Shown: positions 44,205 through 55,100 of the stretch, piece by piece
How the letters are laid out: every line of letters starts with the position of its first letter
How positions within the stretch are numbered: the stretch's first letter is position 1
Origin: Subtercola boreus
GTDB taxonomy: Bacteria; Actinomycetota; Actinomycetes; Actinomycetales; Microbacteriaceae
Assembly (NCBI RefSeq): GCF_003399635.1
Contig: NZ_NBXB01000011.1
Coordinates: 248,001 to 312,000 of the forward strand
Length of the DNA stretch: 64,000 nucleotides
Direction: 5' to 3'
Translations under genes and position numbers: made by a program
The notes under the pieces: generated by a model
Databases searched by the model: none
Seen by the model: only the letters and a program-made list of their open reading frames with translations
Told to the model about the DNA's origin: nothing

Positions 44205-45629
44205 GCGCGCGGGCTTCGCCGCTTTCTGCCCTTCGGCGCGCGTCCGCCGGGTCAGCACGAGCCCGGCCGTGCCCGCCACCGCGGCGACGAGGGCCGAGAT
44301 ACCGAGTTTCGCGAAGTCGGGATGGTCGGCCGGCATGTCGATCGTCATCCAGATGAACAGGATGATCGTGGCCAGGGCCGCGGCCGGCGCGAGCCAGCGC
44401 ACGAGGTCGCGGAGGATGCCCGGGGTGAACACCCGCGGCCGGCGCGCGATGCCGAACCAGGTGCCCAGTGCGCCGAAGACGAGCGCGAGCGCGGCGAGGA
44501 GGAGCACCACGAGCACCGGCACGACCGCGGCGAGCTGGGCCTGGCGGAGGGCGCCGGAATCGGGGCCGGCGAATGTTCCGGCGGGAAAGTCGAGGGTCGC
44601 CCCGGTGCCGTCGACGGTGAGGTCGAAGGGGTAGCCGCCCTCGTCGTCTCCGCCCCGCAGGTCGAGGACGTGCGAGACGGTGCCGTCGGCGGCCGTGGTG
44701 GTGATGCTCGTCGTGTCGCGAGCGGTGCTGCCTGTGCGGCCTGCGCCGGTTCCGGCGCCAGTTCCGGCCCCGGATGCCGCACCGCCGCCTCCCGCACCAG
44801 CACCACCCGCGTACTCCGCCGCATCGAACGGCACCACCGCCGGCGGCCACTCGCGAGGACTGTCGGAGGCATCGGTGTCGAGCGTGTTCCAGCCCGCCGT
44901 CGCCGCCAGCGAGGCGAGCTCCCCGGGCACACGCAGCTCGATCCGCAGCGGATCCGGCGCGGGCGCATCACCCCACGCGGAGTCGTAGTCCCAGCCGTCG
45001 AGCAGGGTCGTCCAGCGGATCCGGTCGACGACAGCACCGCCACCGCCACCGCCACCGCCACCGCCACCGCCACCGCCACCGCCAGTCCCCGTCTCCGCCC
45101 GAACCCCCGCCACGTCGGCCGCCACCGCCGCAGATTCGAGCGCGTAGTTCACCTGCAGGTCGTGCTCGCCGCTCAACACGTCGCCGAGGGTCGTCTTCAG
45201 CAGAACGGTCTCCGCCAGCTCCTGGGTGGCGAACGGCACGTCGGCCCCGTCGATCGTGATCGACTGCACGGTGAGCCCGAGGCTCTGCCCGTTCAGGATG
45301 CTCGGCCACTCCTGCACGAACTGGGGCACCCGCGAGCCTTCGTCACCGAACATGACCGTGAGCTTCTCGGTCACGGCCAGGCGCGCGTGGCCGTCGGCGG
45401 TGCGGGAGACGTCGGCGACAGCATCCAGAGCCGTCACCTTGGTGAAGAGCGTGCCCGGCACGTCGCCCGAGAACGAGAGGAAGTCATTGCCGCGTTCGTA
45501 CGGATTGGGCAGCACGGCGACCGCCACGATCGTGCCGACGACGAGCAGCACCGAGAGCGCCCGCAGCATCAGTCGCGGCCAGGTGAGGAACGACGGGGTG
45601 CGCCAGTCGCCGCCTTCGGCACCCGTCAC
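44202..45629 (-). CDS. DUF2207-like membrane protein with polyglycine tract
   Basis: The 475-residue product starts at GTG 45629, which overlaps the stop of the preceding related ORF (GTGA). A hydrophobic segment at about 18-38 is followed by an exterior beta-rich domain (LAVTEKLTVMFGDEGSRVPQ onward) resembling the N-terminal domain of DUF2207 proteins. A run of about 17 Gly (from a caccgc microsatellite at 45035-45083) and a Gly/Ala/Thr linker follow. Three membrane helices lie near the C-terminus, with a basic end. Function unknown. Confidence 0.65.
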   Translation of the reverse strand: MTGAEGGDWRTPSFLTWPRLMLRALSVLLVVGTIVAVAVLPNPYERGNDFLSFSGDVPGTLFTKVTALDAVADVSRTADGHARLAVTEKLTVMFGDEGSRVPQFVQEWPSILNGQSLGLTVQSITIDGADVPFATQELAETVLLKTTLGDVLSGEHDLQVNYALESAAVAADVAGVRAETGTGGGGGGGGGGGGGGGGAVVDRIRWTTLLDGWDYDSAWGDAPAPDPLRIELRVPGELASLAATAGWNTLDTDASDSPREWPPAVVPFDAAEYAGGAGAGGGGAASGAGTGAGTGAGRTGSTARDTTSITTTAADGTVSHVLDLRGGDDEGGYPFDLTVDGTGATLDFPAGTFAGPDSGALRQAQLAAVVPVLVVLLLAALALVFGALGTWFGIARRPRVFTPGILRDLVRWLAPAAALATIILFIWMTIDMPADHPDFAKLGISALVAAVAGTAGLVLTRRTRAEGQKAAKPAR

Positions 45630-46186
45630 CCCGCCCTGTTCACCGGAAGCCAGCTCGACGATCTGTTCACCCGCAGCACGGGGCGGGGCGACGGATCCAG
45701 TGCGTGGCCCCGGTACTCGGTGGCGAGCACGCGTTGAATGCCCGGCTCGTCGGTTCCGCTCGGGAAGAGCGCGCCGATCCTCTCCTCCACATGCGCCACC
45801 AGGGTGCCGTCGGTGGCGCGTTCGACGTGGTAATCGACGGCGAAGCTGCGGGCGATCCAACGGTCGGTCGCCGTGTCGGACGAGCTCGTGATGTCGTCGA
45901 GAGTGAGCGGCGGGTTGATCACGGGGCCGAACAGCAGCACGGCGCCGCCGCGGGCGACGATGGCCCAGAAGGCGCGGAGGCCGAGGCGGAGGCGCCTGCC
46001 GCCGTGCGAACGGAGCCACACCTCGAGGCCGAGGAGCCAGCGCGACAACCACACCCAGAGCGGCGACGGCGTCGGGTACGGGGCGGGGATCCGATCAGGC
46101 CCGCCCGGCCTGCCCGGGCGCGCCCGATCCGTCGCCGCTGCCCGCGCCGCCCACACCCTCTGTACCCATCCAAACCCCCTGCCCAT
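45626..46186 (-). CDS. Truncated DUF2207-like protein in front of its paralogue
   Basis: From ATG 46186 (GTG 46156 is an alternative) the 186-residue frame has a basic region, a hydrophobic segment near 75-95 and the start of a DUF2207-type exterior domain: FAVDYHVERATDGTLVAHVE, ERIGALF, GIQRVLATEYRGHALDPS. The domain then breaks off and 20 unrelated residues follow. Moving one frame at DPS continues as VAPPRAAGEQIVELASGEQ into the next gene's frame, so a frameshift or fusion breakpoint is likely. The stop overlaps the next start as GTGA. Confidence 0.5.
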   Translation of the reverse strand: MGRGFGWVQRVWAARAAATDRARPGRPGGPDRIPAPYPTPSPLWVWLSRWLLGLEVWLRSHGGRRLRLGLRAFWAIVARGGAVLLFGPVINPPLTLDDITSSSDTATDRWIARSFAVDYHVERATDGTLVAHVEERIGALFPSGTDEPGIQRVLATEYRGHALDPSPRPVLRVNRSSSWLPVNRAG

Positions 46187-46220
46187 GATAAGTCCCCGTG
46201 TTCTCGTCCGCGCAGCGCAT

Positions 46221-46277
46221 CGAGAGGACGCAAAATGCGGCCCCGGCGCCGTCATTCCCGCAGATTGCGTCCTCTCG
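46221..46277. repeat. Intergenic dyad element, class D copy 1 (57 bp)
   Basis: The arms cgagaggacgcaa and ttgcgtcctctcg are perfect 13-bp complements, extending to about 20 bp with two mismatches. It shares aggacgcaaa and attcccgcag with the copy at 59355. It lies between divergent genes. Confidence 0.75.
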
Positions 46278-46416
46278 GCGGCGGCGGCGGCGGGGCGGGC
46301 GTGGGGGCGCGGGCGTGGGGCGCGGGCGGCGCGGGGCGCGGGCGGCGCGGGGCAGGCGGCGCGGGCGCGACACCCGGCGTGCGGCTGCGCGCCACCTGCC
46401 GTTCGCCTTGGGCGCC

Positions 46417-46422
46417 TAGCGT
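46417..46422 (+). promoter_or_regulatory. -10 box for the 90-residue gene
   Basis: TAGCGT ends 6 bases before GTG 46429 and no ribosome-binding site lies between, so the transcript is probably leaderless. Confidence 0.45.
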
Positions 46423-46428
46423 GGGGGT

Positions 46429-46701
46429 GTGCTGAACGGGAATCCCACGCTTTCTGACATCGACCTGCCCGCCGACCTCGACGCCCGGGTCGACTTCTGG
46501 ACGAACCACCGCAAGTACACCCTGCTGCACCACCGGCAGGACACCTGGTGCCTCTTCGCCGTCGAGAAATCGAGGCCGCAGATGACGCATGTGTTGGATG
46601 CCCGCGGCACGGAGTGGGTGGCGTCGCCGATCGATCTCGGCGGCGGCCGCGCCGTGCACGCGCCGGACTGGCGGGGCGCCCTCCGCCGCGTCGTCGTCTG
46701 A
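46429..46701 (+). CDS. Conserved hypothetical protein, 90 residues
   Basis: A soluble small protein read from GTG 46429. It contains LPADLDARVDFWTNHRKYTL and DTWCLFAVEKSRPQMTHVLD. It has the length and composition of a single-domain alpha/beta protein. I recognise no family. It is convergent with kdpE, with a 67-bp dyad in the gap. Confidence 0.55.
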   Translation: MLNGNPTLSDIDLPADLDARVDFWTNHRKYTLLHHRQDTWCLFAVEKSRPQMTHVLDARGTEWVASPIDLGGGRAVHAPDWRGALRRVVV

Positions 46702-46770
46702 TCCGCAGCCCTGTCGTCGCCCGGGCGCGCCGCGGGCCCCTCACCGGCGGCCAGAGCCCGATCCCGACAC

Positions 46771-46837
46771 CGAATCGGCGGCCACAGGCCGATCCGACGC
46801 GAGGAGCACGGCGGATCAGCCGAGGGCCGCCGATTCG
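46771..46837. repeat. Intergenic dyad element (67 bp)
   Basis: The arms (cgaatcggcggcc... and ...ggccgccgattcg) pair over 29 bp with five mismatches and a 9-base loop. It lies between the convergent 90-residue gene and kdpE. Confidence 0.8.
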
Positions 46838-46841
46838 GCGA

Positions 46842-47630
46842 TCACGGGGCGGCCGGCGCGGGCGGGGCGGCCGGCGCGGGCGGGGCGGGCGGGGCGGGCG
46901 GGGCGGGCGAGGTGGCGTCGTCGCCGGGTGCGGCCGAGGCGACGCGGTCGGGGTTGAAACGGTAGCCCATCCCCGATTCCGTGAGCAGGTAGCGGGGCTG
47001 CGAGGGGGAGGGTTCGAGCTTCTTCCGCAGCTGCGCGATGTAGACACGCAGGTAGCCGGTGTCGTTGGTGTGGAAGGGCCCCCACACCTCGGTCAGCAGT
47101 GCATCGCGGGTGACGAGCCGGCCGGGGTTCCGCAGCAGCACCTCGAGGATCGCCCACTCGGTGGGCGTGAGCCGGATCGTCTGCGGTTCGGCGGCCGTGC
47201 CGTGGTACACGTGTTTGCCGACCAGGTCGACGGTGACCGTTCCGAAGCTGATCACCGGGGCGTCGTCCACGGTGAGCACCCGGCGGGTGAGGGCCCGGAT
47301 GCGCGCCAGCAGTTCGTCGATGCTGAACGGTTTCGTGACGTAGTCGTCGGCGCCGGCATCCAGAGCCTCGACCTTGTCGGCCTCACCGGTGCGGCCGGAG
47401 ACCACGAGGATCGGCACCTCGCTCCAGCCGCGGATGCCGTGGATCACGTCGATGCCGTCGAGGTTCGGCATGCCGAGGTCGAGCATCACCAGATCGGGGT
47501 GGTGCTCGATGGCCTGGTTCAGGGCTCCCGCACCGTCGGCCGCGGTGACGATGTCGTAGCCCCTGGCGCGGAGGGTGACGGTGAGGGCGCGGATGATCTG
47601 GGGATCGTCGTCGGCGACGAGAATCTTCAC
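46842..47630 (-). CDS. kdpE: KdpE response regulator
   Basis: The 262-residue OmpR-type regulator has the receiver-domain acid pocket ADDD (6-9), phospho-acceptor Asp in LVMLDLGMPNLDG (about 52), LVVSGR and the lysine in DDYVTKPF. The winged-helix DNA-binding domain ends GMGYRFNPD. It activates kdpFABC when phosphorylated by KdpD. A Pro/Ala tail of about 30 residues after position 230 is unusual. The start overlaps the kdpD stop by four bases. Confidence 0.94.
   Translation of the reverse strand: MKILVADDDPQIIRALTVTLRARGYDIVTAADGAGALNQAIEHHPDLVMLDLGMPNLDGIDVIHGIRGWSEVPILVVSGRTGEADKVEALDAGADDYVTKPFSIDELLARIRALTRRVLTVDDAPVISFGTVTVDLVGKHVYHGTAAEPQTIRLTPTEWAILEVLLRNPGRLVTRDALLTEVWGPFHTNDTGYLRVYIAQLRKKLEPSPSQPRYLLTESGMGYRFNPDRVASAAPGDDATSPAPPAPPAPPAPAAPPAPAAP
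46846..46912. repeat. GC-rich microsatellite encoding the KdpE tail
   Basis: ggcgggcggg/ggcggccggcgc-type repeats are read on the minus strand as PAPPAPPAPPAPAAPP at the KdpE C-terminus. Confidence 0.75.
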
Positions 47631-50164
47631 GGGGCTGTCTCCGGCATCGGTTCGGGGGTGGGGGAGGGTTCGGGGATGGATGCTGCGGGAAGCGCGATGA
47701 CCATGGTCAGGCCGCCGCCGGGGGTGTCGTCGGCCTCAAGGGTGCCGCCCATGCCTTCGACGAACCCCTTCGAGAGGGCGAGCCCGAGGCCGAGGCCGGT
47801 GAGGTTGTCGGTGTCGCCGAGGCGCTGGAAGGGCACGAAGATCTCTTCGCGGCGGCCTGGGGCGACACCGGGGCCCCGGTCGGCGATGCGGATCTCGACG
47901 GTGCCCGCGAATTCGCTCGTGGAGATCAGCACGCGGGCACCGGGGGGTGAGAAGCGCACGGCGTTCGAGAGCAGGTTGACGATGACCCGTTCGAGCAGGC
48001 CGTGGTCTGCCGTGACCGGGCGGGTCGACTCCGGCAGGTCGAGTTCGATGGTGTCGGGGCCGAGTCCGAGCTCATCGATGGCCGGCAGCACGATGTCCTC
48101 CACGTCGACGGGGCTGAGGAAGACGGCCAGGGCGCCGGCCTGCAACCGGGTGACGTCGAGCAGGTTCGTGACCAGTAGGGAGAGGGTGTCGAGGCTCTCG
48201 CCGGCGGTGGCCAGAAGCTCATCGCGGTCGGCCGCCGAGAGGGTGACGTCGGTGGCGCGGAGCCCGCCGACGGCGGCCGTGGCAGCGGTGAGGGGTCGCC
48301 GGAGGTCGTGGCCGACCGCGGCGAGCAGGGCGCTCCGCACCCGGTCGGCCTGGGCGAGCGGCCCGACCTCCCCCGCGGTCTCGGCGAGGTCGCTGTACTC
48401 GAGGGCGGCGTCGAGCTGGCTGGCGATGACGGCGAGCAGCCGGCGCTCCGAGGCGGCGAGGTCGCCGCCGTGCAGCTCGAGTTCGGCATGATCGCCCACG
48501 GGGATGCGCGTGATGCGCTCGGACGAGGAAGGGGAGGAGTCATCCACGGCCCCGGCGGTGTTCGTCACTGCGCCATCGACGACCAGCCGCACCGCCGACA
48601 GCGTGAACGCCTCACGCGTGCGGTCGACGAGCGCCTGCAGGGCATCCTGGCCGCGCACCACGCTGCCCGCGACCGTGGCGAGCAGCTCCGACTCGCCGGT
48701 GGCGCGGGCCGCCCGGCGCGAACGCCTCGCCGCCTGGTCGACGACCACGCTGACGAGCACGGCGTTCAGAACGTAGAGCCCCAGCGCGAAGAGGTGGATG
48801 GGCTCCGTCACCGTGATCGTGTAGAAGGGGGCCACGAAGAAGAAGTCGAGCGTGAGCCCGGAGAGGAGGGCGGCGAACAGCGCCGGCCCGAAACCGCCGA
48901 TCAGGGCCACGACCACCACGAGCAGCTGGTAGGTCAGCACGTCAGTGGTGATCGAGTCGTCGGAGCGCAGCGCGACGAGCAGCCAGGTGACGAGGGGGCC
49001 GCCGACGAGCGCTACGGCGAGGCCGAGCATCCGGCGCCGGAGCGAGAGCGCCCCGCCGAGTCTCGGCAGCGCGAACCGGCCGCCGGCCGCGGCATGGGTG
49101 ACGATGTGCACGTCGATGTCACCGGATTCACGGATGACCGTGGCACCGATTCCCGGTCCGGTGAGTGCCGCGCTCAACCGGCTGCGGCGACTGACACCGA
49201 TCACCAGCTGGGTGGCGTTCTCGGCACGGGCGAACTCGACGAGCCCGTGCGGGATGTCGTCGCTGATGACCTGGTGGTACGAGCCACCGAGCGAGTCGAC
49301 GAGTTTCCGCTGGGCGAGGAGTGCCCCGGGGTTGGCATTCCGCAGCCCGTCGTTGCTCGAGACGTGCACGGCCAGCAGCTGGCCGCCGGACGATCGCGCG
49401 GCGATGCGGGCCCCGCGGCGGATGAGCGTCTCGCCCTCGGAGCCCCCGGTCAGGGCGACGACGACCCTTTCCCGGGCCTCCCACTTGTTCTGGATGCCGT
49501 GCTCACGCCGGTAGTCCTTCAGGGCGCTGTCGACCTCGTCGGCCAGCCAGAGCAGCGCGAGTTCCCGGAGCGCAGTGAGGTTTCCGAGGCGGAAGTAGTT
49601 CGAGAGGGCCGCGTCGATGCGCGTCGCCGGGTAGACGAACCCGCCCGCAAGACGGTCGCGGAGGGCCTGCGGAGCGAGGTCGACGACCTCTATCTGCTCG
49701 GCGGAGCGGAGCACGCTGTCGGGCACGGTCTCCCGTTGGGGTGCGCCGGTGATCTGTTCGACCACATCGGTGAGGGAGTCGATGTGCTGGATGTTGACGG
49801 TCGAGATGACGCTGATGCCGGCATCCAGCAGCGTCTCGACGTCCTGCCAGCGCTTCTCGTTCTGCGAGCCGGGGGCGTTGGTGTGGGCGAGCTCGTCGAC
49901 CAGGGCGATCATCGGGCGCCGGGCGAGAACGGCGGCGAGATCCATCTCCTCCAGCTCGACCCCGCGGTGCACGGTGACAGTGCGGGGAACGGTCTCGAGA
50001 CCCAGCAGCATGCTCGCCGTACCGCGCCGACCGTGGGTCTCGACGACCGCGACGACAACGTCTTTGCCCTCACCCTTCAGCCGGCGGCCCTCTTCGAGCA
50101 TGGTGTAGGTCTTGCCGACCCCGGGCGCTGCACCCAGCAGCACCCGGAACGTTCCCCGCTTCAT
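47627..50164 (-). CDS. kdpD: KdpD osmosensitive potassium-channel histidine kinase
   Basis: The 845-residue sensor contains, in order, the KdpD domain with Walker A GAAPGVGKTYT (11-21) and VDELAHTNAPGS, a USP-like domain, four membrane helices (about 390-490), a GAF-like region and the kinase with H-box VGHDLRRPLTAATA near 620 and ATP motifs NLLSNAVRFSPPG, DRGPGV and GLGLGLALSKG. It senses K+ or turgor and phosphorylates KdpE. It follows kdpC by 12 bases. Confidence 0.95.
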   Translation of the reverse strand: MKRGTFRVLLGAAPGVGKTYTMLEEGRRLKGEGKDVVVAVVETHGRRGTASMLLGLETVPRTVTVHRGVELEEMDLAAVLARRPMIALVDELAHTNAPGSQNEKRWQDVETLLDAGISVISTVNIQHIDSLTDVVEQITGAPQRETVPDSVLRSAEQIEVVDLAPQALRDRLAGGFVYPATRIDAALSNYFRLGNLTALRELALLWLADEVDSALKDYRREHGIQNKWEARERVVVALTGGSEGETLIRRGARIAARSSGGQLLAVHVSSNDGLRNANPGALLAQRKLVDSLGGSYHQVISDDIPHGLVEFARAENATQLVIGVSRRSRLSAALTGPGIGATVIRESGDIDVHIVTHAAAGGRFALPRLGGALSLRRRMLGLAVALVGGPLVTWLLVALRSDDSITTDVLTYQLLVVVVALIGGFGPALFAALLSGLTLDFFFVAPFYTITVTEPIHLFALGLYVLNAVLVSVVVDQAARRSRRAARATGESELLATVAGSVVRGQDALQALVDRTREAFTLSAVRLVVDGAVTNTAGAVDDSSPSSSERITRIPVGDHAELELHGGDLAASERRLLAVIASQLDAALEYSDLAETAGEVGPLAQADRVRSALLAAVGHDLRRPLTAATAAVGGLRATDVTLSAADRDELLATAGESLDTLSLLVTNLLDVTRLQAGALAVFLSPVDVEDIVLPAIDELGLGPDTIELDLPESTRPVTADHGLLERVIVNLLSNAVRFSPPGARVLISTSEFAGTVEIRIADRGPGVAPGRREEIFVPFQRLGDTDNLTGLGLGLALSKGFVEGMGGTLEADDTPGGGLTMVIALPAASIPEPSPTPEPMPETAP

Positions 50165-50176
50165 CCGGTGCGTCGC

Positions 50177-50827
50177 CTATCCGGCAGCCGGGGACGACCC
50201 GGCAGCCGCGGCACCCGACGAGCCCAGCCCGGCCAGCGCGATGTTCAGCTGCAGTACGTTCACCGTCGGTTCGCCGAGGTAGCCGAGGTCACGCGACTGC
50301 GTGGCGTTGTCGACCAATCTCTGTACCTCTTCTGTGGAGAGCCCGCGGGTCGTGGCGATCCGTTCGACCTGAAGCTGAGCGTACTCGGGACCGATGTGCG
50401 GATCGAGTCCCGACGCAGAGGCGGTGACGGCATCGGCCGGGATCTGGTCGGGGCTCACGCCGTCGGATTCCGCGATGGCGGCCTTCCGCTCGTCGATCGC
50501 GGCGAGCAGGTCGGCGTTCTCCGGCCCCCAGTTGCTGCCGCTGGAGGCCGCAGCGTCGTACCCGTCGCCCGCCGCGGAGGGCCGCGACTGGAACCACTCG
50601 GGCAGGGCATTGCCGTCGGCATCGGTGAACGACTGGCCGATGAGGGCCGAACCGACCACGGCATCGCCGGACTTCACCAGCGAGCCGTTCGCCTGGGCGG
50701 GGAAGGCGAGCTGCCCGATCCCGGTGATGAGCAGGGTGTAGGCGACGCCGAGAACGGCGGTGAAGACGATCATCGCGCGGAGGGCGACCCAGTACTGGCG
50801 CCCTGCGGTGCGTGAGGTGGTTGTCAT
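50177..50827 (-). CDS. kdpC: Potassium-transporting ATPase, KdpC subunit
   Basis: The 216-residue subunit has one N-terminal membrane helix (about 13-33) and an exterior domain: GSALIGQSFTDADGNALPEW, FQSRPSAAG, ASSGSNWGPENADL, ASGLDPHIGPEYAQLQVERI and LGEPTVNVLQLN. These are the standard KdpC blocks. It stabilises ATP binding to KdpB and the KdpFABC assembly. It is slightly longer than the E. coli subunit. Confidence 0.94.
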   Translation of the reverse strand: MTTTSRTAGRQYWVALRAMIVFTAVLGVAYTLLITGIGQLAFPAQANGSLVKSGDAVVGSALIGQSFTDADGNALPEWFQSRPSAAGDGYDAAASSGSNWGPENADLLAAIDERKAAIAESDGVSPDQIPADAVTASASGLDPHIGPEYAQLQVERIATTRGLSTEEVQRLVDNATQSRDLGYLGEPTVNVLQLNIALAGLGSSGAAAAGSSPAAG

Positions 50828-50838
50828 GATGGGCCTTT

Positions 50839-53001
<2,163 letters not shown>

Positions 53002-53006
53002 GAGTG

Positions 53007-54680
53007 TTACTGCAGCCCTTCGGCGAGCGGCCCGAGCGTGATGACCGGGAAGTAGGTGAGCGCGGTGATGATGACGGTGACGCCGACCAGCAGCCCGATG
53101 AACTGCGGGCGGTGGGTGGGCAGCGTGCCGGCGGTGGCGGGGATCTTGTCCTGGGCGGCGAGCGAGCCGGCGAGGGCCAGCACGAGCACGATCGGCAGGA
53201 ACCGGCCGAGCAGCATGGCGACGCCGAGCGCGGTGTTCAGCCAGGGGGTGTTCGCGGTGATGCCGGCGAAGGCCGATCCGTTGTTGTTCGCCGCGGAGGT
53301 GAACGCGTAGAGCACCTCGCTGAGGCCGTGCACGCCCGGGTTCCAGATCGACGTGGTCGTCACGTCGTCACGGATGCCCGGAATCGCGAAGCTCGCGGCG
53401 ATGCCGAGCAGCACGATCGTCGGCGTGACGAGGATGTAGAGGCTCGCCAGCTTGATCTCCCGCGGCCCGAGCTTCTTACCGAGGTACTCGGGCGTACGGC
53501 CCACCAGGAGACCGGCGATGAAGACGGCGATCACGGCGAGGATCAGCATTCCGTAGAGACCCGATCCGACGCCTCCCGGGGCGACCTCGCCGAGCATCAT
53601 GTTCAGCATCGGCATCATGCCGCCGAGGGCGGTGAACGAGTCGTGCATCGAGTTGACGGCGCCCGTCGAGGTGAGCGTGGAGGTCGTGGCGAACAGCGTC
53701 GATCCGAAGATCCCGAACCGGTCCTCTTTGCCTTCCATCGCCGAGCCCGCCGCCTGCGCGGCGGAACCGGCACCCGAGCTCTCGAAGAGCGTCAGGGCGG
53801 TGAACGACACGACGAAGATGGTCGACATGACCGCCAGGATCGCGTAACCCTGGCGGTTGTCGCCGACCATGCGGCCGAAGGTGCGGGGCAGGCTGAACGG
53901 GATGGCGAGCATCAGCACGATCTCGATCAGGTTCGTCCAGGCGGTCGGGTTCTCGAACGGATGCGACGAGTTCGCGTTGAAGAAGCCGCCACCGTTCGTG
54001 CCGAGCATCTTGATGGCCTCCTGCGAGGCGACCGGCCCGCCCGGGATCGACTGCGTGCCACCGGTGAGGGTGGTTACGTCGGTGAAGCCGTTGAAGTTCT
54101 GGATGACGCCGCCGGCGATGAGGACGATCGCGGTGAGGATCGCGAACGGAAGGAGCAGACGGAGGATGCCGCGGGTGAGGTCGACCCAGAAGTTGCCGAT
54201 CGTGCCCTCACGACGGCGGGCGAAGCCGCGCACCAGCGCGATGGCGACAGCGATGCCGACGGCGGCAGACACGAAGTTCTGCACGGCGAGGCCGGCCAGC
54301 TGCACGCTGTAGCCCATCGTCACGTCGGGGGAGTACGACTGCCAGTTCGTGTTGGTGACGAACGAGATCGCCGTGTTGAAGCTCAGGCCCTCGGGGATGG
54401 CGGGCATGCCGAGCGACTGGGGCAGCACCGCCTGCAGGCGCTGGATGGCATACAGGATGAGCACGCCGACGAGGGAGAACGCGAGCACGCTCCGGAGGTA
54501 GGCGCGCCAGGTCTGCTCGCTCTGGGAGTCGACCCCGATGACGCGGTAGAAGCCGCGTTCGACGCGGAGGTCTCGCTTCCCGGTGTAGATCATGGCCATG
54601 TAGTCGCCGAGCGGGCGGTGGATGAGCACGAGCAGAAGCACCAGGGAGGCGACCTGGAGGATGGCGAGGAAAGTGTCCAT
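53007..54680 (-). CDS. kdpA: Potassium-transporting ATPase, KdpA channel subunit
   Basis: The 557-residue SKT-superfamily membrane protein has about ten helices. The selectivity-filter loops are recognisable in [52 protein letters not shown] and [14 protein letters not shown], each holding a filter glycine. It conducts K+ into the complex. The start is ATG 54680, 6 bases after the kdpF stop. Confidence 0.96.
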   Translation of the reverse strand: MDTFLAILQVASLVLLLVLIHRPLGDYMAMIYTGKRDLRVERGFYRVIGVDSQSEQTWRAYLRSVLAFSLVGVLILYAIQRLQAVLPQSLGMPAIPEGLSFNTAISFVTNTNWQSYSPDVTMGYSVQLAGLAVQNFVSAAVGIAVAIALVRGFARRREGTIGNFWVDLTRGILRLLLPFAILTAIVLIAGGVIQNFNGFTDVTTLTGGTQSIPGGPVASQEAIKMLGTNGGGFFNANSSHPFENPTAWTNLIEIVLMLAIPFSLPRTFGRMVGDNRQGYAILAVMSTIFVVSFTALTLFESSGAGSAAQAAGSAMEGKEDRFGIFGSTLFATTSTLTSTGAVNSMHDSFTALGGMMPMLNMMLGEVAPGGVGSGLYGMLILAVIAVFIAGLLVGRTPEYLGKKLGPREIKLASLYILVTPTIVLLGIAASFAIPGIRDDVTTTSIWNPGVHGLSEVLYAFTSAANNNGSAFAGITANTPWLNTALGVAMLLGRFLPIVLVLALAGSLAAQDKIPATAGTLPTHRPQFIGLLVGVTVIITALTYFPVITLGPLAEGLQ

Positions 54681-54686
54681 GGGGGG

Positions 54687-54776
54687 TTAGAAACGCTCCG
54701 GTTTCACGAGGGCGTACACGAGGTAGCCGAGGGCGGCGACGGCGAGGACAGCCGCGATGATGCTGAAGACGATCAC
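54687..54776 (-). CDS. kdpF: Potassium-transporting ATPase, KdpF subunit
   Basis: This 29-residue single-helix peptide reads VIVFSIIAAVLAVAALGYLV then YALVKPERF; KPERF is the KdpF end. It stabilises the complex at the membrane. The GTG start at 54776 overlaps the stop of a 31-residue ORF by four bases. It is too short for routine ORF calling. Confidence 0.88.
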   Translation of the reverse strand: MIVFSIIAAVLAVAALGYLVYALVKPERF

Positions 54777-54868
54777 AGTTTCTCGACCCCCCTGGCCACG
54801 AGGGCAACGATCGCGAACAGCACGATGATGCCGGCTACGTAAAAGACGTCAAGCACGGGAGGCTCCAT
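54773..54868 (-). CDS. 31-residue membrane peptide heading the kdp operon
   Basis: The ATG at 54868 opens MEPPVLDVFYVAGIIVLFAI, then VALVARGVEKL, and stops at 54773 overlapping kdpF (GTGA). It has one membrane helix with a short acidic N-terminus and a basic C-terminus, the same size as KdpF but a different sequence. Coupling to kdpF implies a role in the Kdp complex or its assembly. I know of no function for it. Confidence 0.65.
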   Translation of the reverse strand: MEPPVLDVFYVAGIIVLFAIVALVARGVEKL

Positions 54869-54955
54869 CCGGGTGGTGGTGATGTGAGGTGGTGGCAGGA
54901 CTGCTACAGCACACGATTAGACACCTCGGAATGCGTCGTCTTCACGCTCTTCACG

Positions 54956-54989
54956 GTTCCCTAACGCTCCGGAGCGGGATCCTTACGCT
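54956..54989 (-). promoter_or_regulatory. Direct repeats upstream of kdp, possible KdpE site
   Basis: On the minus strand, AGCGTAAGGATC and AGCGTTAGGGAAC lie 21-22 bases apart, about two helical turns, roughly 90-120 bp before the first kdp ATG. This spacing suits a dimeric response regulator. The assignment is inference. Confidence 0.35.
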
Positions 54990-55100
54990 TCTCCTACGCC
55001 ACGGCAGAATTGCCCCGTCGACGGCGGGCTGCGGGCGGCGCGGCGCGCCTGTTCTACGCTCTGTAGACTGACCACCGGCGGACGATCTGCGGGAGGCCCC

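Noticed and set aside
43479-45737. 752-codon open frame on the plus strand opposite eis and DUF2207
   Set aside because: Shadow of third-position GC bias; no start context and no recognisable domain.
48308-50815. 835-codon open frame on the plus strand across kdpD and kdpC
   Set aside because: It is antisense to unmistakable KdpD and KdpC motifs; the translation is charged and low-complexity without motifs.
53004-54842. 612-codon plus-strand frame opposite kdpA
   Set aside because: Antisense to KdpA selectivity-filter sequence; composition is extreme in Arg/Glu/Asp/Gly.
54869-55100. Potassium or c-di-AMP riboswitch upstream of kdp
   Set aside because: I could not find the conserved riboswitch core; only direct repeats and AT-poor sequence are visible.
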